From Chitinophaga pinensis (GTDB lineage: Bacteria > Bacteroidota > Bacteroidia > Chitinophagales > Chitinophagaceae), in contig CAMCMP010000014.1 in NCBI GenBank assembly GCA_945876095.1, forward strand, positions 31,254 to 95,253: a stretch of DNA of 64,000 nucleotides, given 5' to 3'. The notes beneath the pieces were generated by a model, which was not told the DNA's origin, searched no databases, and saw nothing but the letters and a program-made list of their open reading frames with translations. Within the stretch, counting starts at the first letter, position 1. The number at the start of each line of letters is the position of its first letter. A program made the position numbers and the translations under genes. This document shows, piece by piece, positions 33,004 to 43,361 of this stretch.

Positions 33004-35148
33004 ATGTCTACCAACACCCAAAATAGCCGAAGAGATTTTCTAAAAATAAGCGCCCTCGCTAGTGGCGGTCTGCTACTAGGTTTTAGCTGGCTCGATACTG
33101 ATGCTGCCATCCCTGTTGCCATCACTGATTTACTTGCCGCTGAAAAGAAAGGGTTCAATAGTTATTTATCTATTGATACAGATGGTGTAATTACCATTCT
33201 TTCGCCTAATCCAGAATTAGGGCAAAATATCATGACCTCTTTCTCCATGATTATAGCCGAGGAACTAGAGGCGGATTGGACAAAAGTTAAAGTGATTCAA
33301 GCTCCCTTAGATACAAAAAGTTTTGACCGACAACTTACTGGAGGTAGTGGTGCTATTCCTCACTCATGGAAAAGATTAAGAACTGCCGGAGCCACCGCAA
33401 AATACATGCTAGTGCAAGCAGCAGCCAATCAATGGAATGTACCCGCGAGTGAATGTGCCGCCAAAAACGGAATGGTGATTCATGCTCAGTCTGGTAAAAA
33501 ATTAAGTTATGGTAGTCTAGCTGTACAAGCTTCTGCCATTGAAGTTCCTAAGAATGTTCCCTTAAAAGATAGAAAAGATTTTACCCTTATTGGTAAAATT
33601 GTAAAAAATGTTGCCAACAAAAGCATTGTAACTGGTAAGCCTTTATTTGGACTTGACTTTTACAGAGAAGGCATGTTGTATGCGATGATACAGCGCCCTA
33701 AAGCTTTTGGTACCAAGATAAAATCAGTTGATTCTGCTGCTGCTAAAGCCATGCCTGGTATTGTAGATGTAGTAGTTTTCAAAAATAATGTTGCAGTTGT
33801 AGGTAAATCAACCTGGGAGGTTAGTAAGGCAAGAAAATTATTAGTCATTGAATATGAAAATGATGGAGGAATTCCAGAAAGCACCTCCGATCACAATGCA
33901 ATTTTCTCCAATTTACTTGACAAGGGCAATGTAACTGTTAAAAGAAAAAATGGTGACGTAGAAGCTGCTTTTGCAAGTGCAGCAAAAATTATTAAAAGTG
34001 AATACCAAGGACCTTTCTTGTCGCATTCACCAATGGAACCAATGAATTTTTTCGCCCATGTGCGACCTGACGGAGTTGAGTTGGTTGGTCCAACCCAAAC
34101 ACCTGCTAGCGCAAGAAGTGCGACTTCTAAATTATTAGGAATACCTGAAGATAAAATTACCTTACAAATAACTCGTTTGGGTGGAGGATTTGGAAGAAGG
34201 TTGAAATTTGACTATGTAGTAGAAGCAGCTGAATTATCTAACATTGTTAAAGCTCCAATAAAACTAATCTGGACAAGAGAAGACGATATGACTGGAGGTA
34301 GTTACCGTCCTGCAGTACGTTATAGATTTGAAGCTGCCATTGATAGCAGTGGTAATTTGACTGGATACAAATGTCGTGGTGTGGGTATCAATTCGGGTAG
34401 CCCTACTCGTGAGGATAATTTCCCTTCTGGCGCCATTGATAATTTACTAATAGAAGCAGTAGAACATAAATCGGCTATTACCACAGGTGCGTGGAGAGCT
34501 CCTATCACTAATTTTTTAGCTTTTGCAGAACAAGCATTTTTGGATGAAGTTGCTACCGCAATGGGTAAAGATCCCGTTCAGTTCAGACTAGACCTATTGG
34601 CAAGAGCAAAGAGCAACCCAGTAGGTACTATCAAATATGATATTGCTAGAATGGAAGGCGTAATTAAATTAGCAGCCGAGAAATCTGGATGGGGTAAAAA
34701 GAAAGGTGTATCGCAAGGATTTAGCGTTTATTTTTCCCATGCATCTTATGTAGCACAAGTTTGCGAAGTAGTTATGCAAGCTGGAAAACCAGTAGTTAAA
34801 AAAATATATGCTATTGCAGATTGTGGTGAAGTTGTTAACCTTGGTGGATCACGCCAACAAGTAATGGGTGGCGTATTAGATGGAATGGGACATGCTATGT
34901 ATGGTAAATTAACATTCAAAAATGGTGCTGCTGAGCAAAATAATTTTAACACTTACCGGTTAATTAGAATGAAAGATGTTCCTGAAGTTGAACCGCATTT
35001 TGTAAACAATGGCATTGAACCAACTGGATTGGGAGAACCTGCTTTACCACCAACAGGAGGAGCAGTAGCAAACGCTATATTTAAAGCCACTGGAAAAAGA
35101 TTAAGGAATCAACCTTTTATAGAAGACGAAATATTTAAAACCACTTAA
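33004..35148 (+). CDS. Molybdopterin-binding catalytic subunit, isoquinoline 1-oxidoreductase beta-like, Tat-exported
   Basis: A 714-aa xanthine-dehydrogenase-family large subunit. The N-terminus has a twin-arginine signal, NSRRDFLKISALASGGLLLG, so the complex acts in the periplasm. Mo-cofactor segments are visible: PMEPMNFFAHV, RLGGGFGRRLKFDYV near 400, TGAWRAPITNFLAFAEQAFLDE, and the catalytic Glu in GLGEPALPPTGGAVANAI. The substrate would be an aldehyde or N-heterocycle and cannot be named from sequence. No FAD subunit or XdhC-type maturation gene is nearby. Confidence 0.9.
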   Translation: MSTNTQNSRRDFLKISALASGGLLLGFSWLDTDAAIPVAITDLLAAEKKGFNSYLSIDTDGVITILSPNPELGQNIMTSFSMIIAEELEADWTKVKVIQAPLDTKSFDRQLTGGSGAIPHSWKRLRTAGATAKYMLVQAAANQWNVPASECAAKNGMVIHAQSGKKLSYGSLAVQASAIEVPKNVPLKDRKDFTLIGKIVKNVANKSIVTGKPLFGLDFYREGMLYAMIQRPKAFGTKIKSVDSAAAKAMPGIVDVVVFKNNVAVVGKSTWEVSKARKLLVIEYENDGGIPESTSDHNAIFSNLLDKGNVTVKRKNGDVEAAFASAAKIIKSEYQGPFLSHSPMEPMNFFAHVRPDGVELVGPTQTPASARSATSKLLGIPEDKITLQITRLGGGFGRRLKFDYVVEAAELSNIVKAPIKLIWTREDDMTGGSYRPAVRYRFEAAIDSSGNLTGYKCRGVGINSGSPTREDNFPSGAIDNLLIEAVEHKSAITTGAWRAPITNFLAFAEQAFLDEVATAMGKDPVQFRLDLLARAKSNPVGTIKYDIARMEGVIKLAAEKSGWGKKKGVSQGFSVYFSHASYVAQVCEVVMQAGKPVVKKIYAIADCGEVVNLGGSRQQVMGGVLDGMGHAMYGKLTFKNGAAEQNNFNTYRLIRMKDVPEVEPHFVNNGIEPTGLGEPALPPTGGAVANAIFKATGKRLRNQPFIEDEIFKTT

Positions 35149-35198
35149 AAAAATTGATCATCTTTACTACGCAGTAAATCATGAATTGCGTAAATTTT

Positions 35199-35258
35199 AT
35201 CAGCGGTAAACTTCAGAAAATGTATTTCATTTCCGAAATTTGTCGCTGATTTTTTTTG
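35199..35258. terminator. Possible terminator between the Mo hydroxylase and BNR protein genes
   Basis: ATCAGCG (35199-35205) pairs with CGCTGAT (35244-35250), followed by eight Ts. The loop is long (38 nt), so confidence is limited. The genes on both sides converge here. Confidence 0.4.
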
Positions 35259-35289
35259 TAATTATTTTCTTATCAATAGTAAAATTTTT

Positions 35290-38200
35290 CTATTTAACTA
35301 CCGTTACTTTCTCCAACTTTTTCTCTGTACATAATTTATTAAAACCTCCAATATGCTTTCCAATAATAGTTGTTAATTCATTCTTTAATAGTAACCATTT
35401 ATCATTTAGTTCCCTCAATACTTGCTGCTGACCATCTGTAACAAAGGGGATATTAGTATCGGCTTCACCATGGATAAATATAAAATCAGCACTCAATTTA
35501 TTTTCGAAATTAATGATATCATCATAAGACTGTGATCTAGGCTGAACCAACTTTTCCTCCCAATTCGTAATTATTTCAACTACCTTCTTTCCAGAATCAA
35601 CGACTACTTTTAAATCCGGCTGATCATTGACTAAGGACAATAAATAATTAATTTGTTCTCTAGCTTTTCTAATACTGGTAACCGATAAATGAATTTCCTT
35701 TACACCCGTTTCAATAGAAGTGAGCAATTGATGTTGAGTTACATAAGCATCCTTAGAAGCATTGATTCTTGGATCAGCCATAACGATAAAGGCTACCTGC
35801 TTTTCTTGATTACCTAATTTTAAATGGGCAATATACTTTCCTGGAACCACTCTATGGCCAATATAACTTCCTTCAATATATACTCCGCTAACACCCGGCA
35901 TCGTTGAATAACGTAGATCCCATACAAAACGATTTAAGCCATTTTTTATAGTTAACAAAGGTTCTCCATTAGGTCCACCAGGATAGGAAACAAATTTTTC
36001 ATCAGCCTTGCTACTATACCTTCTTACTAAATTATTTTGTTCATCTAAAATTTCCAAACTGAGCGTAGCAGCAGAATCTTTTTTTTGAGCCAATTGATAA
36101 TAGATAACAACACCAGTAGAAGGATTCTTACCTGCATCACCCGTTGGCTCAGGCCCAATAGGATCTTCACTAATTACTTTATCTAAAGCACTACCACCTG
36201 AAACACGATACCCATTTTCAGGAGCGTACAAATGGAATTCTTTTTTTGAAATAATAGATGAATCGTATTGTCTAATTAAACCAATATCATCTAATATCCA
36301 AAATGCACGTCCACCGGTAGAAGCTATCAAATCGCCCTGATGCAATTTTAAATCGGTGACAGGTGTTACAGGAAGGTTTAATTGGAAAGGAAGCCACTGG
36401 GCACCTCCATTATAAGAAATATATAATCCAGTTTCTGTTCCAGCATAAAGAAAATTCTTTCGTTCCGCATCTTCACGAACCACTCTTGTATAAGCTCCCT
36501 CAGGAATTCCATTTACAATCTTAGTCCAGGTTTTACCATAATTGGTAGTTTTATAAATAGCAGGTGCCAGATCATTCAACTTGTATCGAGTAGTGGCGAT
36601 ATAAGCTGTAGCTGAATCATGAACAGAAACTTCAATACTATTAATCAAACATTCTGATAATCCTGCAGGGGTAATATTAGTCCAGGTAACGCCACCATCT
36701 TTTGTAAGATGAACCAATCCATCATCACTTCCTGTGTAGATCACTCCTTTTTTTAATGGTGATTCACTCACATAAGAAAGGGTACAATAATTTTCTCCTC
36801 CTGCACCTTCGTTCGTAAATGGAATACCACTGATACCCATCTTAGTAGTATCATGTCTTGTAAGATCTGGAGAAATAGCCTGCCAAGTTATTCCTAGATT
36901 AGTAGTTTTAAAAAGCACATTGCCTCCATGATAAAATGTATTGCCATCATGGGGGGAACAAATAATCGGCGCGTTCCAATTAAACCGGTAGCGCATATCT
37001 TTTGGTTGCAAAGATTGATACTGCAAAGGCTTTTCCATGATGGGCTTACCTTCCATCGTTTCTTGATCGAGCACCTCGATAGTCCCTTGATAACTTCCAC
37101 CCATTACATATCTTGGATGATCAGGATTAAAAGCCAAGAAAGCACTCTCTCCACCTGCAGAAAAATTCCAATCCCTCATATCAATTGATGAACGGCTAGT
37201 AGAACGACTTGCAATTTTTACAGAACCATCGTCTTGCTGACCTCCATATACATTATATGGAAAAAGATTATCCGCATTTACTCTATAAAATTGTCCGGTA
37301 GGTTGGTTTTGTAACGTACTCCATGTTTGACCAGTATTAAAGGTAATTGCAGCACCTCCATCATCTGCTAAAATAAAATTTTTACTATTCTTTGGGTTGA
37401 TCCACATACCATGATGATCACCATGCATCGTGTTCATCATGGTGAAATTTCTTCCACCATCAATTGATTTAAGCATGGGAGAACTCATGACATAAACAAC
37501 TTCCTCATTGAGAGGATCTACAGCAATTTTAATGTAGTACCATGCGCGGTGCACCGTATTGTGATCTTTACTAACTCTATTCCAAGAAGTACCTGCATCA
37601 TTGGAAGCAAATACTCCTCCCAACTCCTTTTGACTATTAGATTCAATCACTGCAAATAATTTATTAGAATTACTTGCTGAAACACAAATCGCCATCTTAC
37701 CCATTTCTGTAGGTAACCCCTTCTCCATTTTAGACCAAGTTTCACCAGCATCAATTGATTTATATAATCCACTCCCTTTTCCACCACTTCTAATCTGCCA
37801 AGGCAATCGCCGATGATCCCACATGGCAACATATAAAATTCTTGGATTATTATTATCCATTGTTAAATCTGTGCAACCTGTATTTTCATCAACAAATAAA
37901 GATTTTTTCCAACTACGGCCACCATCGATTGATTTATAAATACCTCTATCCTCCGAAGCCCCATAAGAAGCACCCTGTGCTCCTAAAAAAACGATATCAG
38001 GATTTTTAGGATCTACCCGAACAGCAGCAATATGACGTGTATTTTCTAATCCCAAATGTTTCCATGTTTTTCCAGCATCGGTAGATTTGTATACACCATC
38101 ACCATAAGAAGACATTACTCCTCTAACAGCATGCTCTCCCATACCCACATACAATACATTTGGATCACTAGGTGCAACAGCGATTGCACCTACAGAGGAA

Positions 38201-38493
38201 GTCTTAAATTGTCCATCAGAAATATTTTGCCAGCTGATACCAGCATCTTCGGTTTTCCAAACACCACCACCAACCGTTCCCATATAATAAGTCAGTGGAT
38301 TATTTTCAACGCCCACCACCGCTACAGAACGACCGCCTCGAAAAGGGCCAATATTGCGCCACTTAACACCTGAAAAATAATTGCCAGGTGCTGGATTTGT
38401 TTCGGCTACAGGATTTGTAGAGCTAACCTTTTTTTGGGCTGATAGAAAAGGAGTAATAAAAACAGTAATAATTAAAAGAAGTATGGCTTTCAT
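35290..38493 (-). CDS. Secreted VPS10/BNR-repeat beta-propeller protein
   Basis: A 1067-aa secreted protein with a signal peptide ([20 protein letters not shown]). The N-terminal two thirds consist of sialidase-type Asp-box/BNR repeats, for example [44 protein letters not shown] and [14 protein letters not shown]. These form one or two large propellers. The C-terminal part (about residues 750-1067) has a fibronectin-like region and a helical tail. Annotation pipelines often call such proteins glycosyl hydrolases, but I see no catalytic set that supports this. Function unknown. The ATG at 38493 is preferred to one six codons upstream. Confidence 0.85.
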   Translation of the reverse strand: MKAILLLIITVFITPFLSAQKKVSSTNPVAETNPAPGNYFSGVKWRNIGPFRGGRSVAVVGVENNPLTYYMGTVGGGVWKTEDAGISWQNISDGQFKTSSVGAIAVAPSDPNVLYVGMGEHAVRGVMSSYGDGVYKSTDAGKTWKHLGLENTRHIAAVRVDPKNPDIVFLGAQGASYGASEDRGIYKSIDGGRSWKKSLFVDENTGCTDLTMDNNNPRILYVAMWDHRRLPWQIRSGGKGSGLYKSIDAGETWSKMEKGLPTEMGKMAICVSASNSNKLFAVIESNSQKELGGVFASNDAGTSWNRVSKDHNTVHRAWYYIKIAVDPLNEEVVYVMSSPMLKSIDGGRNFTMMNTMHGDHHGMWINPKNSKNFILADDGGAAITFNTGQTWSTLQNQPTGQFYRVNADNLFPYNVYGGQQDDGSVKIASRSTSRSSIDMRDWNFSAGGESAFLAFNPDHPRYVMGGSYQGTIEVLDQETMEGKPIMEKPLQYQSLQPKDMRYRFNWNAPIICSPHDGNTFYHGGNVLFKTTNLGITWQAISPDLTRHDTTKMGISGIPFTNEGAGGENYCTLSYVSESPLKKGVIYTGSDDGLVHLTKDGGVTWTNITPAGLSECLINSIEVSVHDSATAYIATTRYKLNDLAPAIYKTTNYGKTWTKIVNGIPEGAYTRVVREDAERKNFLYAGTETGLYISYNGGAQWLPFQLNLPVTPVTDLKLHQGDLIASTGGRAFWILDDIGLIRQYDSSIISKKEFHLYAPENGYRVSGGSALDKVISEDPIGPEPTGDAGKNPSTGVVIYYQLAQKKDSAATLSLEILDEQNNLVRRYSSKADEKFVSYPGGPNGEPLLTIKNGLNRFVWDLRYSTMPGVSGVYIEGSYIGHRVVPGKYIAHLKLGNQEKQVAFIVMADPRINASKDAYVTQHQLLTSIETGVKEIHLSVTSIRKAREQINYLLSLVNDQPDLKVVVDSGKKVVEIITNWEEKLVQPRSQSYDDIINFENKLSADFIFIHGEADTNIPFVTDGQQQVLRELNDKWLLLKNELTTIIGKHIGGFNKLCTEKKLEKVTVVK

Positions 38494-38555
38494 AAATAGT
38501 AAAATAAACAATAAAATTACAAAGAAATTTTATACCAACGCATTCAGGAATTTAC

Positions 38556-38586
38556 AAAAAAAGCCAACTACATTTAAGCAGTTGGC
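38556..38586 (-). terminator. Terminator of the deoxysugar operon
   Basis: On the minus strand GCCAACT (38586-38580) and AGTTGGC (38569-38563) form a stem around a 10-nt loop, followed by seven Ts. It lies 22 nt after the transaldolase-like gene, the last gene of the 12-gene operon. Confidence 0.88.
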
Positions 38587-38608
38587 CTATGATAAATTTC
38601 AATAAAAA

Positions 38609-39265
38609 CTATCCCTTCATTTTTTCAGCATCTGCTAAAAATTGTTTTAAACCTAGATCTGTCAAAGGATGTTTTAATAGTGCTAAAATAGAAGAAAGCG
38701 GGCAGGTACAAACATCGGCACCAGCTTCAGCACATGCGATGATATGATTACCATTGCGAATAGACGCCGCCAATATTTCTGTCTCAAATCCTTGAATGCT
38801 ATATATTTTACTGATCTGTGAAATTAACTGTACACCATCCCAACCACTATCATCTATACGGCCTATAAAAGGAGATACATAAGTAGCCCCAGCCTTAGCT
38901 GCTAAAATTGCTTGTCCTGCACTAAATACCAAGGTACAATTGGTTTTAATTCCATTATCTGTAAACCATTTAATTGCTTTAATACCATCTTTTATCATAG
39001 GTACTTTTACCACAATATTTGGATGAATAGCAGCCAATTTTTTTCCTTCCTCAACAATAACAGAAAATTCAGTCCCTAATACTTCAGCACTAATATCTCC
39101 ATCTACAATATCACAAATAGTTTTGTAATGATTGGCGATAGCCGCTTCACCTCTTATATTTTCTTTTGCCATAAGAGAAGGATTGGTGGTAACACCATCC
39201 AAAATACCTAATTCATTGGCTTCTCTAATATCTGCAAGATTGGCCGTGTCGATAAAAAATTTCAT
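38609..39265 (-). CDS. Fructose-6-phosphate aldolase / small transaldolase (TalC/FSA family)
   Basis: A 218-aa single-domain TIM-barrel enzyme with MKFFIDTANLADIREA and GVTTNPSLMAKE at the N-terminus, the Schiff-base lysine in VKVPMIKDGIKA, and NCTLVFSAGQAILAA. FSA-like proteins cleave fructose 6-phosphate or act as transaldolases, and some accept other ketoses. The gene closes a sugar-acid operon, where it may link the pathway to pentose phosphates. It is also often located alone, so the metabolic tie is an inference. Confidence 0.88.
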   Translation of the reverse strand: MKFFIDTANLADIREANELGILDGVTTNPSLMAKENIRGEAAIANHYKTICDIVDGDISAEVLGTEFSVIVEEGKKLAAIHPNIVVKVPMIKDGIKAIKWFTDNGIKTNCTLVFSAGQAILAAKAGATYVSPFIGRIDDSGWDGVQLISQISKIYSIQGFETEILAASIRNGNHIIACAEAGADVCTCPLSSILALLKHPLTDLGLKQFLADAEKMKG

Positions 39266-39324
39266 AAGTTTATTTAATTGATGAATGCTATTAATTAATA
39301 TTCTTACTAATGGAATATTTAAAT

Positions 39325-40461
39325 TTATTTATTAATTGAAAGTTTATACACAGTAATAGAATGATATTTTTGGCCAGGCAATAAAATTGTAGTAGGAAAT
39401 TTAGGCTCATTAGGTGAGTCAGGGAAATGTTGAGTTTCCAAACACAATGCTGCATGTTGTTGAATTGCTTTACCATCGCTAGTTTTCAATGTGCCATCTA
39501 AAAAATTTCCAGTATAAAACTGTACTCCCGGTTCAGTAGTAAAAACCTCTAACAACCTTCCTGATTTTTGTTCCGAAACGGATGCTACTTTAGTTAAACT
39601 AGCATCTATTTTATTGAAAACATAATTATGGTCATAACCACCTTTAACAGAATCTATTCTTAATCCAACTTTGGTTGGCTGTGTAAAATCAAAAGGAGTT
39701 CCTATAACTGGAGTAATTTCTCCTGTTGGGATTAGGGTACTATCAACAGCTGTAAAATGATCCGCATCGATTTGTAATTCATGATCTAGGATTGTATTAG
39801 TAACATCCCCCGTCAAATTAAAATAGCTATGATTGGTGAGATTCACCACCGTTTTTTTATCTGTAGTGGCAGTATATTCAATTTTTAATTCATCCTCATC
39901 CGTCAAGGTATAATGAACATCTACATTTAAATTTCCAGGATATCCCTCTTCACCATCCTTACTTAAATAGCTCAATAGTAATGATGGAACAGAATCATTT
40001 TCAACCGTAGGTTCCCAAACTGCTTTATCAAATCCAACTACACCACCATGCAAATGATTGGGTCCGTTATTAATCGCCAAAGTATACTCAATACTATCTA
40101 TTGAAAATTTACCCTTGGCAATTCGATTTCCATAACGACCTACAATAGCACCAAAATAGGGATGAGTTGCAAGGTATCCAGATAGACTATCATAACCTAA
40201 AACGATACTAGATTTCTTGCCATTTTTATCTGCAGAAATCCAAGAGGTTACAATACCTCCAAAATTGGTAATTTTCACCTCAGTACCTTTTGAATTAATC
40301 AGCGTGTAAAGAAAGACTTCTTTTCCACCTGCATTTCCAAAGGAAGACCTTGTAATTCCCTTAGTTTTTTCCATTTTAGCTTTATTAATTTGATTACAGG
40401 AAGTAAATAAAAACGTAAAAATAGTGGCAATATAAATACCAAGCAAGGTTATTCTTTTCAT
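39325..40461 (-). CDS. Aldose 1-epimerase (mutarotase), lipoprotein
   Basis: A 378-aa GalM-family enzyme with a lipoprotein signal (lipobox FTSC, Cys22). Motifs of the family are NFGGIVTSWI, IVGRYGNRIAKG, NGPNHLHGG with the active-site His, VNLTNHSYFNL and ETQHFPDSPNEP. It interconverts alpha and beta anomers of a sugar before uptake or oxidation. Placement in this operon suggests that the sugar is L-fucose or a related sugar. Confidence 0.92.
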   Translation of the reverse strand: MKRITLLGIYIATIFTFLFTSCNQINKAKMEKTKGITRSSFGNAGGKEVFLYTLINSKGTEVKITNFGGIVTSWISADKNGKKSSIVLGYDSLSGYLATHPYFGAIVGRYGNRIAKGKFSIDSIEYTLAINNGPNHLHGGVVGFDKAVWEPTVENDSVPSLLLSYLSKDGEEGYPGNLNVDVHYTLTDEDELKIEYTATTDKKTVVNLTNHSYFNLTGDVTNTILDHELQIDADHFTAVDSTLIPTGEITPVIGTPFDFTQPTKVGLRIDSVKGGYDHNYVFNKIDASLTKVASVSEQKSGRLLEVFTTEPGVQFYTGNFLDGTLKTSDGKAIQQHAALCLETQHFPDSPNEPKFPTTILLPGQKYHSITVYKLSINK

Positions 40462-40550
40462 AAACTAAAATTGATTTACTAATTATTAGGTATTTAATAA
40501 CTAATTTTTATTTAATATAATAAATTAAAGATATTCAAAAAATGCTGTAT

Positions 40551-41528
40551 TTAATCAAAGTCAACCCCTGACTTAATTAATACTTCTTCCATTATTTTAC
40601 TAACTAACAAAGTTAAGTGATGAGGCCATTTTTCACTCTCTAGCAAACCATTGTCCAAACAATGCATCACTTCTTTTATTTCGTGCTCAAATCCATTGCT
40701 TTGATGTGGAATAGAATAATCTTGTTGGGTACCGTCATTTAATATTACTGTAAAATCTGTAGCCTTAAACCAAGGGCTTTTAATTTCAATTCTTCCCTTT
40801 GCTCCACTTATCATTGCTTGAATGGGTGTATTAAAACTGATTGTAGATAACAAGTGAGCGGTTTGGCCTTGAGGATATTGTAATACAAGATTGCAATATT
40901 CATCTACACCTGTAGCAGTAAGTTTTGAAACAAATTCTATTTTAGAGGGCTCCCCTAAAATAAGGGAAGCTAAAAAAACAGGATAAATACCGATATCTAG
41001 TAAGGATCCTCCTCCCAAAGCTTTACTAAATATTCTACTTTCAAAATCAACAGAAGCCGTAAAGCCAAAATCAGCACCCACGAATTGAGGTGCGCCAATT
41101 AAATCCTGTTTTATTAATTGCTGAATTTTCTCAATAAATGGCATACAAGAAGTCCACATGCCTTCCATCAAAAAGACATTGCTTTTCTTTGCCTGCTCTA
41201 TCATTTCCTTCGAGTGGCGATAATTAATAGAAAGAGGTTTCTCACATAATACGGCTTTATTATGTTGCATAGCCCTCATGGCAAGATCATGATGCAAATG
41301 ATTGGGAGTAGCGATATAGACAATATCAATATTGTCATCTTTTATCAACTCATCATAATCATCATACCACTTAGTTGCATTGAATTTATTAGCATAGTGC
41401 TGAGCCCTTTGTTGATCGCGAGAAGCGACCGCATACAATTCAGATCCTTCAACAAAATTAAGTGCTGTGCAGAATTTGTCTGCAATTCTTCCGGCACCTA
41501 TAACACCCCATCGATAAGAATTTCGCAT
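40551..41528 (-). CDS. Gfo/Idh/MocA family oxidoreductase
   Basis: A 325-aa NAD(P)-dependent dehydrogenase. The N-terminal Rossmann fold has WGVIGAGRIADKF, and IATPNHLHHDLAMRAM with the CEKPLSINYRHSKEMI motif follows, including the conserved EKP lysine. The C-terminal alpha/beta domain contains GGGSLLDIGIYPV. Members oxidise or reduce sugars and polyols at a ring or side-chain hydroxyl. The exact substrate is not determinable. It lies 45 nt after the SMP-30 lactonase gene. Confidence 0.9.
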   Translation of the reverse strand: MRNSYRWGVIGAGRIADKFCTALNFVEGSELYAVASRDQQRAQHYANKFNATKWYDDYDELIKDDNIDIVYIATPNHLHHDLAMRAMQHNKAVLCEKPLSINYRHSKEMIEQAKKSNVFLMEGMWTSCMPFIEKIQQLIKQDLIGAPQFVGADFGFTASVDFESRIFSKALGGGSLLDIGIYPVFLASLILGEPSKIEFVSKLTATGVDEYCNLVLQYPQGQTAHLLSTISFNTPIQAMISGAKGRIEIKSPWFKATDFTVILNDGTQQDYSIPHQSNGFEHEIKEVMHCLDNGLLESEKWPHHLTLLVSKIMEEVLIKSGVDFD

Positions 41529-41573
41529 AATAAATTAAATCAGATGATTACCAAAAAAATAAGGGGGAAATGA

Positions 41574-42470
41574 TTAAACAATAAATTCAAAAGAAGGTAA
41601 CCCTTTGAAGCCGCAGTTTTTGACAACAAAAAATTCACCTGCCAATGGTTGCTCTGCAAGTGCTTCTTCAGAAAGACCCACTCTAGCGGTGGTGATATAA
41701 AGGTCATCCAAATTTTCTCCACCAAATGTACAAGAAGTTACTCTTGAAGCAGGTAATTTAATGCTTCCGATTTTTTCACCAGTCAAAGGATTCCACCTAG
41801 CTACTTGCCATCCATCCCAATGACCAATCCAAAGCATTCCTTCTTCATCAATCGTCATACCGTCAGGATAACCTTCTTCTTTGACGTTGATTTTTATGAC
41901 TGATTTTTTATTGCTGATTTCACCTGAGCTAATATCATAGTCATAAGACACCACTTCAAAACTAGGTGTATCAATATAATAAAGAGTTTTATGATCTAAA
42001 CTCCAGGCCAATCCGTTAGATATAGATACATTGTCAATTTGCTTTCTATATTTCAAATCCCTGTCTAACACATACACATTTCCTTGATGCAATATTTCTG
42101 AAATCGCCATCGTACCTGCCCAAAATCTTCCTGCAGGATCACATTTACCTTCATTGAATCGATTGGTAGGAATTTCAGATTCTGGATCTACTATCATTTT
42201 TAATTTTCCATCTGGTCTACTGATAAATGCAAATCCATGATGAAGTCCGGCTATTAAATCACCATTATTACAAACAGCAAAAGATCCTATCATTTGATGA
42301 ACACGAATTTCTGAATATTCAAAACTTGCTGGATCATATTGATGAACTATCCCATTTAAAATATCTAACCAGCAGATTAATTTTTTACCCGCATCCCATA
42401 CGGGTCCCTCTCCTAACAAACTAGTTTTTTGCAATACTTGAATTGGTTTCAATTCACTTAAATTTTTCAT
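41574..42470 (-). CDS. SMP-30/gluconolactonase family sugar lactonase
   Basis: A 298-aa six-bladed propeller lactonase. Family motifs are LGEGPVWD with a metal Glu, NRFNEGKCDPAGRFWAGTM, VSISNGLAWSLDHKTLYYID with a metal Asn and Asp, and YPDGMTIDEEGMLWIG. It would open the sugar lactone made by the SDR dehydrogenase to give the free sugar acid. The start ATG 42470 is used instead of the upstream frame start, which would add residues overlapping the end of the neighbouring SDR gene. It is 10 nt after that gene. Confidence 0.9.
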   Translation of the reverse strand: MKNLSELKPIQVLQKTSLLGEGPVWDAGKKLICWLDILNGIVHQYDPASFEYSEIRVHQMIGSFAVCNNGDLIAGLHHGFAFISRPDGKLKMIVDPESEIPTNRFNEGKCDPAGRFWAGTMAISEILHQGNVYVLDRDLKYRKQIDNVSISNGLAWSLDHKTLYYIDTPSFEVVSYDYDISSGEISNKKSVIKINVKEEGYPDGMTIDEEGMLWIGHWDGWQVARWNPLTGEKIGSIKLPASRVTSCTFGGENLDDLYITTARVGLSEEALAEQPLAGEFFVVKNCGFKGLPSFEFIV

Positions 42471-42480
42471 ACAAATGATA

Positions 42481-43242
42481 TTAAAAAGGTGAAGGGCTGA
42501 TGGATGTCCAACCTCCATCAACAATTAAACTTTGTCCAGTTATGTGCCTTGCCTTATTTGAAACAAGAAACAAAGCAGCGTTTGCTATATCACTCACATC
42601 AGCTGGTCTACCAATCGGTGTTATCCTTGACCAGGTAGCAAAATACTCAGGATCACTTAAGGTTCGCTCTGTTAGAGTAGCACCCGGAGCAATGGTATTT
42701 ACATTTATTTTGTACTGAGATAATTCTATCACTAAATTTTTTGCAAGCATTTCTAATGCTGCCTTACTCATTCCATAGGCTGCAAGATCTTTGTGTGCTT
42801 GATGCCCCGTAACGGATGATGTAAATAATAATGAGCCACCCTCTGTTTGTTTTTTCATTTGATTAGCAGCTGCCTGTGCTAAAAAAAATGTTCCGCCAAG
42901 ATTCACCTGCATCACTCTAAAAAATGATTCTGGTGAATAGGTGAAAAAATCTCCAAACAAAGTAATTCCTGCATTGGCAATGACTACATCTAGACTTCCG
43001 AATTTTTCTACGGCAGTATCAACCATTTTTTGAATAAATAAAACATCACTTGAATCGCCAGCCAAAGCAATACAGGTGCCGCCAGTTGCCTCCGTGATTT
43101 TATTAGCCCCTAGCACTGCTAAATCTTGATCCACATCATTTAATATCACCTTTGCGCCTCCCATTACAAGATGGGTGCAAATTTCAAGACCAATACCTTG
43201 GCCTGCTCCAGTTACGATGGCAACTTTTTCTTTGAAAGACAT
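42481..43242 (-). CDS. SDR family oxidoreductase (sugar dehydrogenase-like)
   Basis: A 253-aa classical short-chain dehydrogenase with NAD loop VTGAGQGIGLEI, NAG (VIANAGIT), catalytic Ser in LFTSSVTG, and YGMSK as the YxxxK motif. The C-terminal GQSLIVDGGW is typical. It may oxidise the sugar or the keto-deoxy acid in this pathway. Two further SDR genes are in the same operon, so the specific step is uncertain. Confidence 0.88.
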   Translation of the reverse strand: MSFKEKVAIVTGAGQGIGLEICTHLVMGGAKVILNDVDQDLAVLGANKITEATGGTCIALAGDSSDVLFIQKMVDTAVEKFGSLDVVIANAGITLFGDFFTYSPESFFRVMQVNLGGTFFLAQAAANQMKKQTEGGSLLFTSSVTGHQAHKDLAAYGMSKAALEMLAKNLVIELSQYKINVNTIAPGATLTERTLSDPEYFATWSRITPIGRPADVSDIANAALFLVSNKARHITGQSLIVDGGWTSISPSPF

Positions 43243-43361
43243 TGTATACTAATTAAAATAAATTATTTAAAAGTTTAAAATACTAAGGTGAGGTTTAATT
43301 ATTTTAAAATATTCTAAGACCTTTTAAGAAAACATTCAAAGAAAAGTTTTGAAAAATTATC

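Noticed and set aside
35290..38493. Glycosyl hydrolase function for the large BNR protein
   Set aside because: Only propeller repeats are evident. The sialidase catalytic residues could not be identified, so only a structural call is justified.
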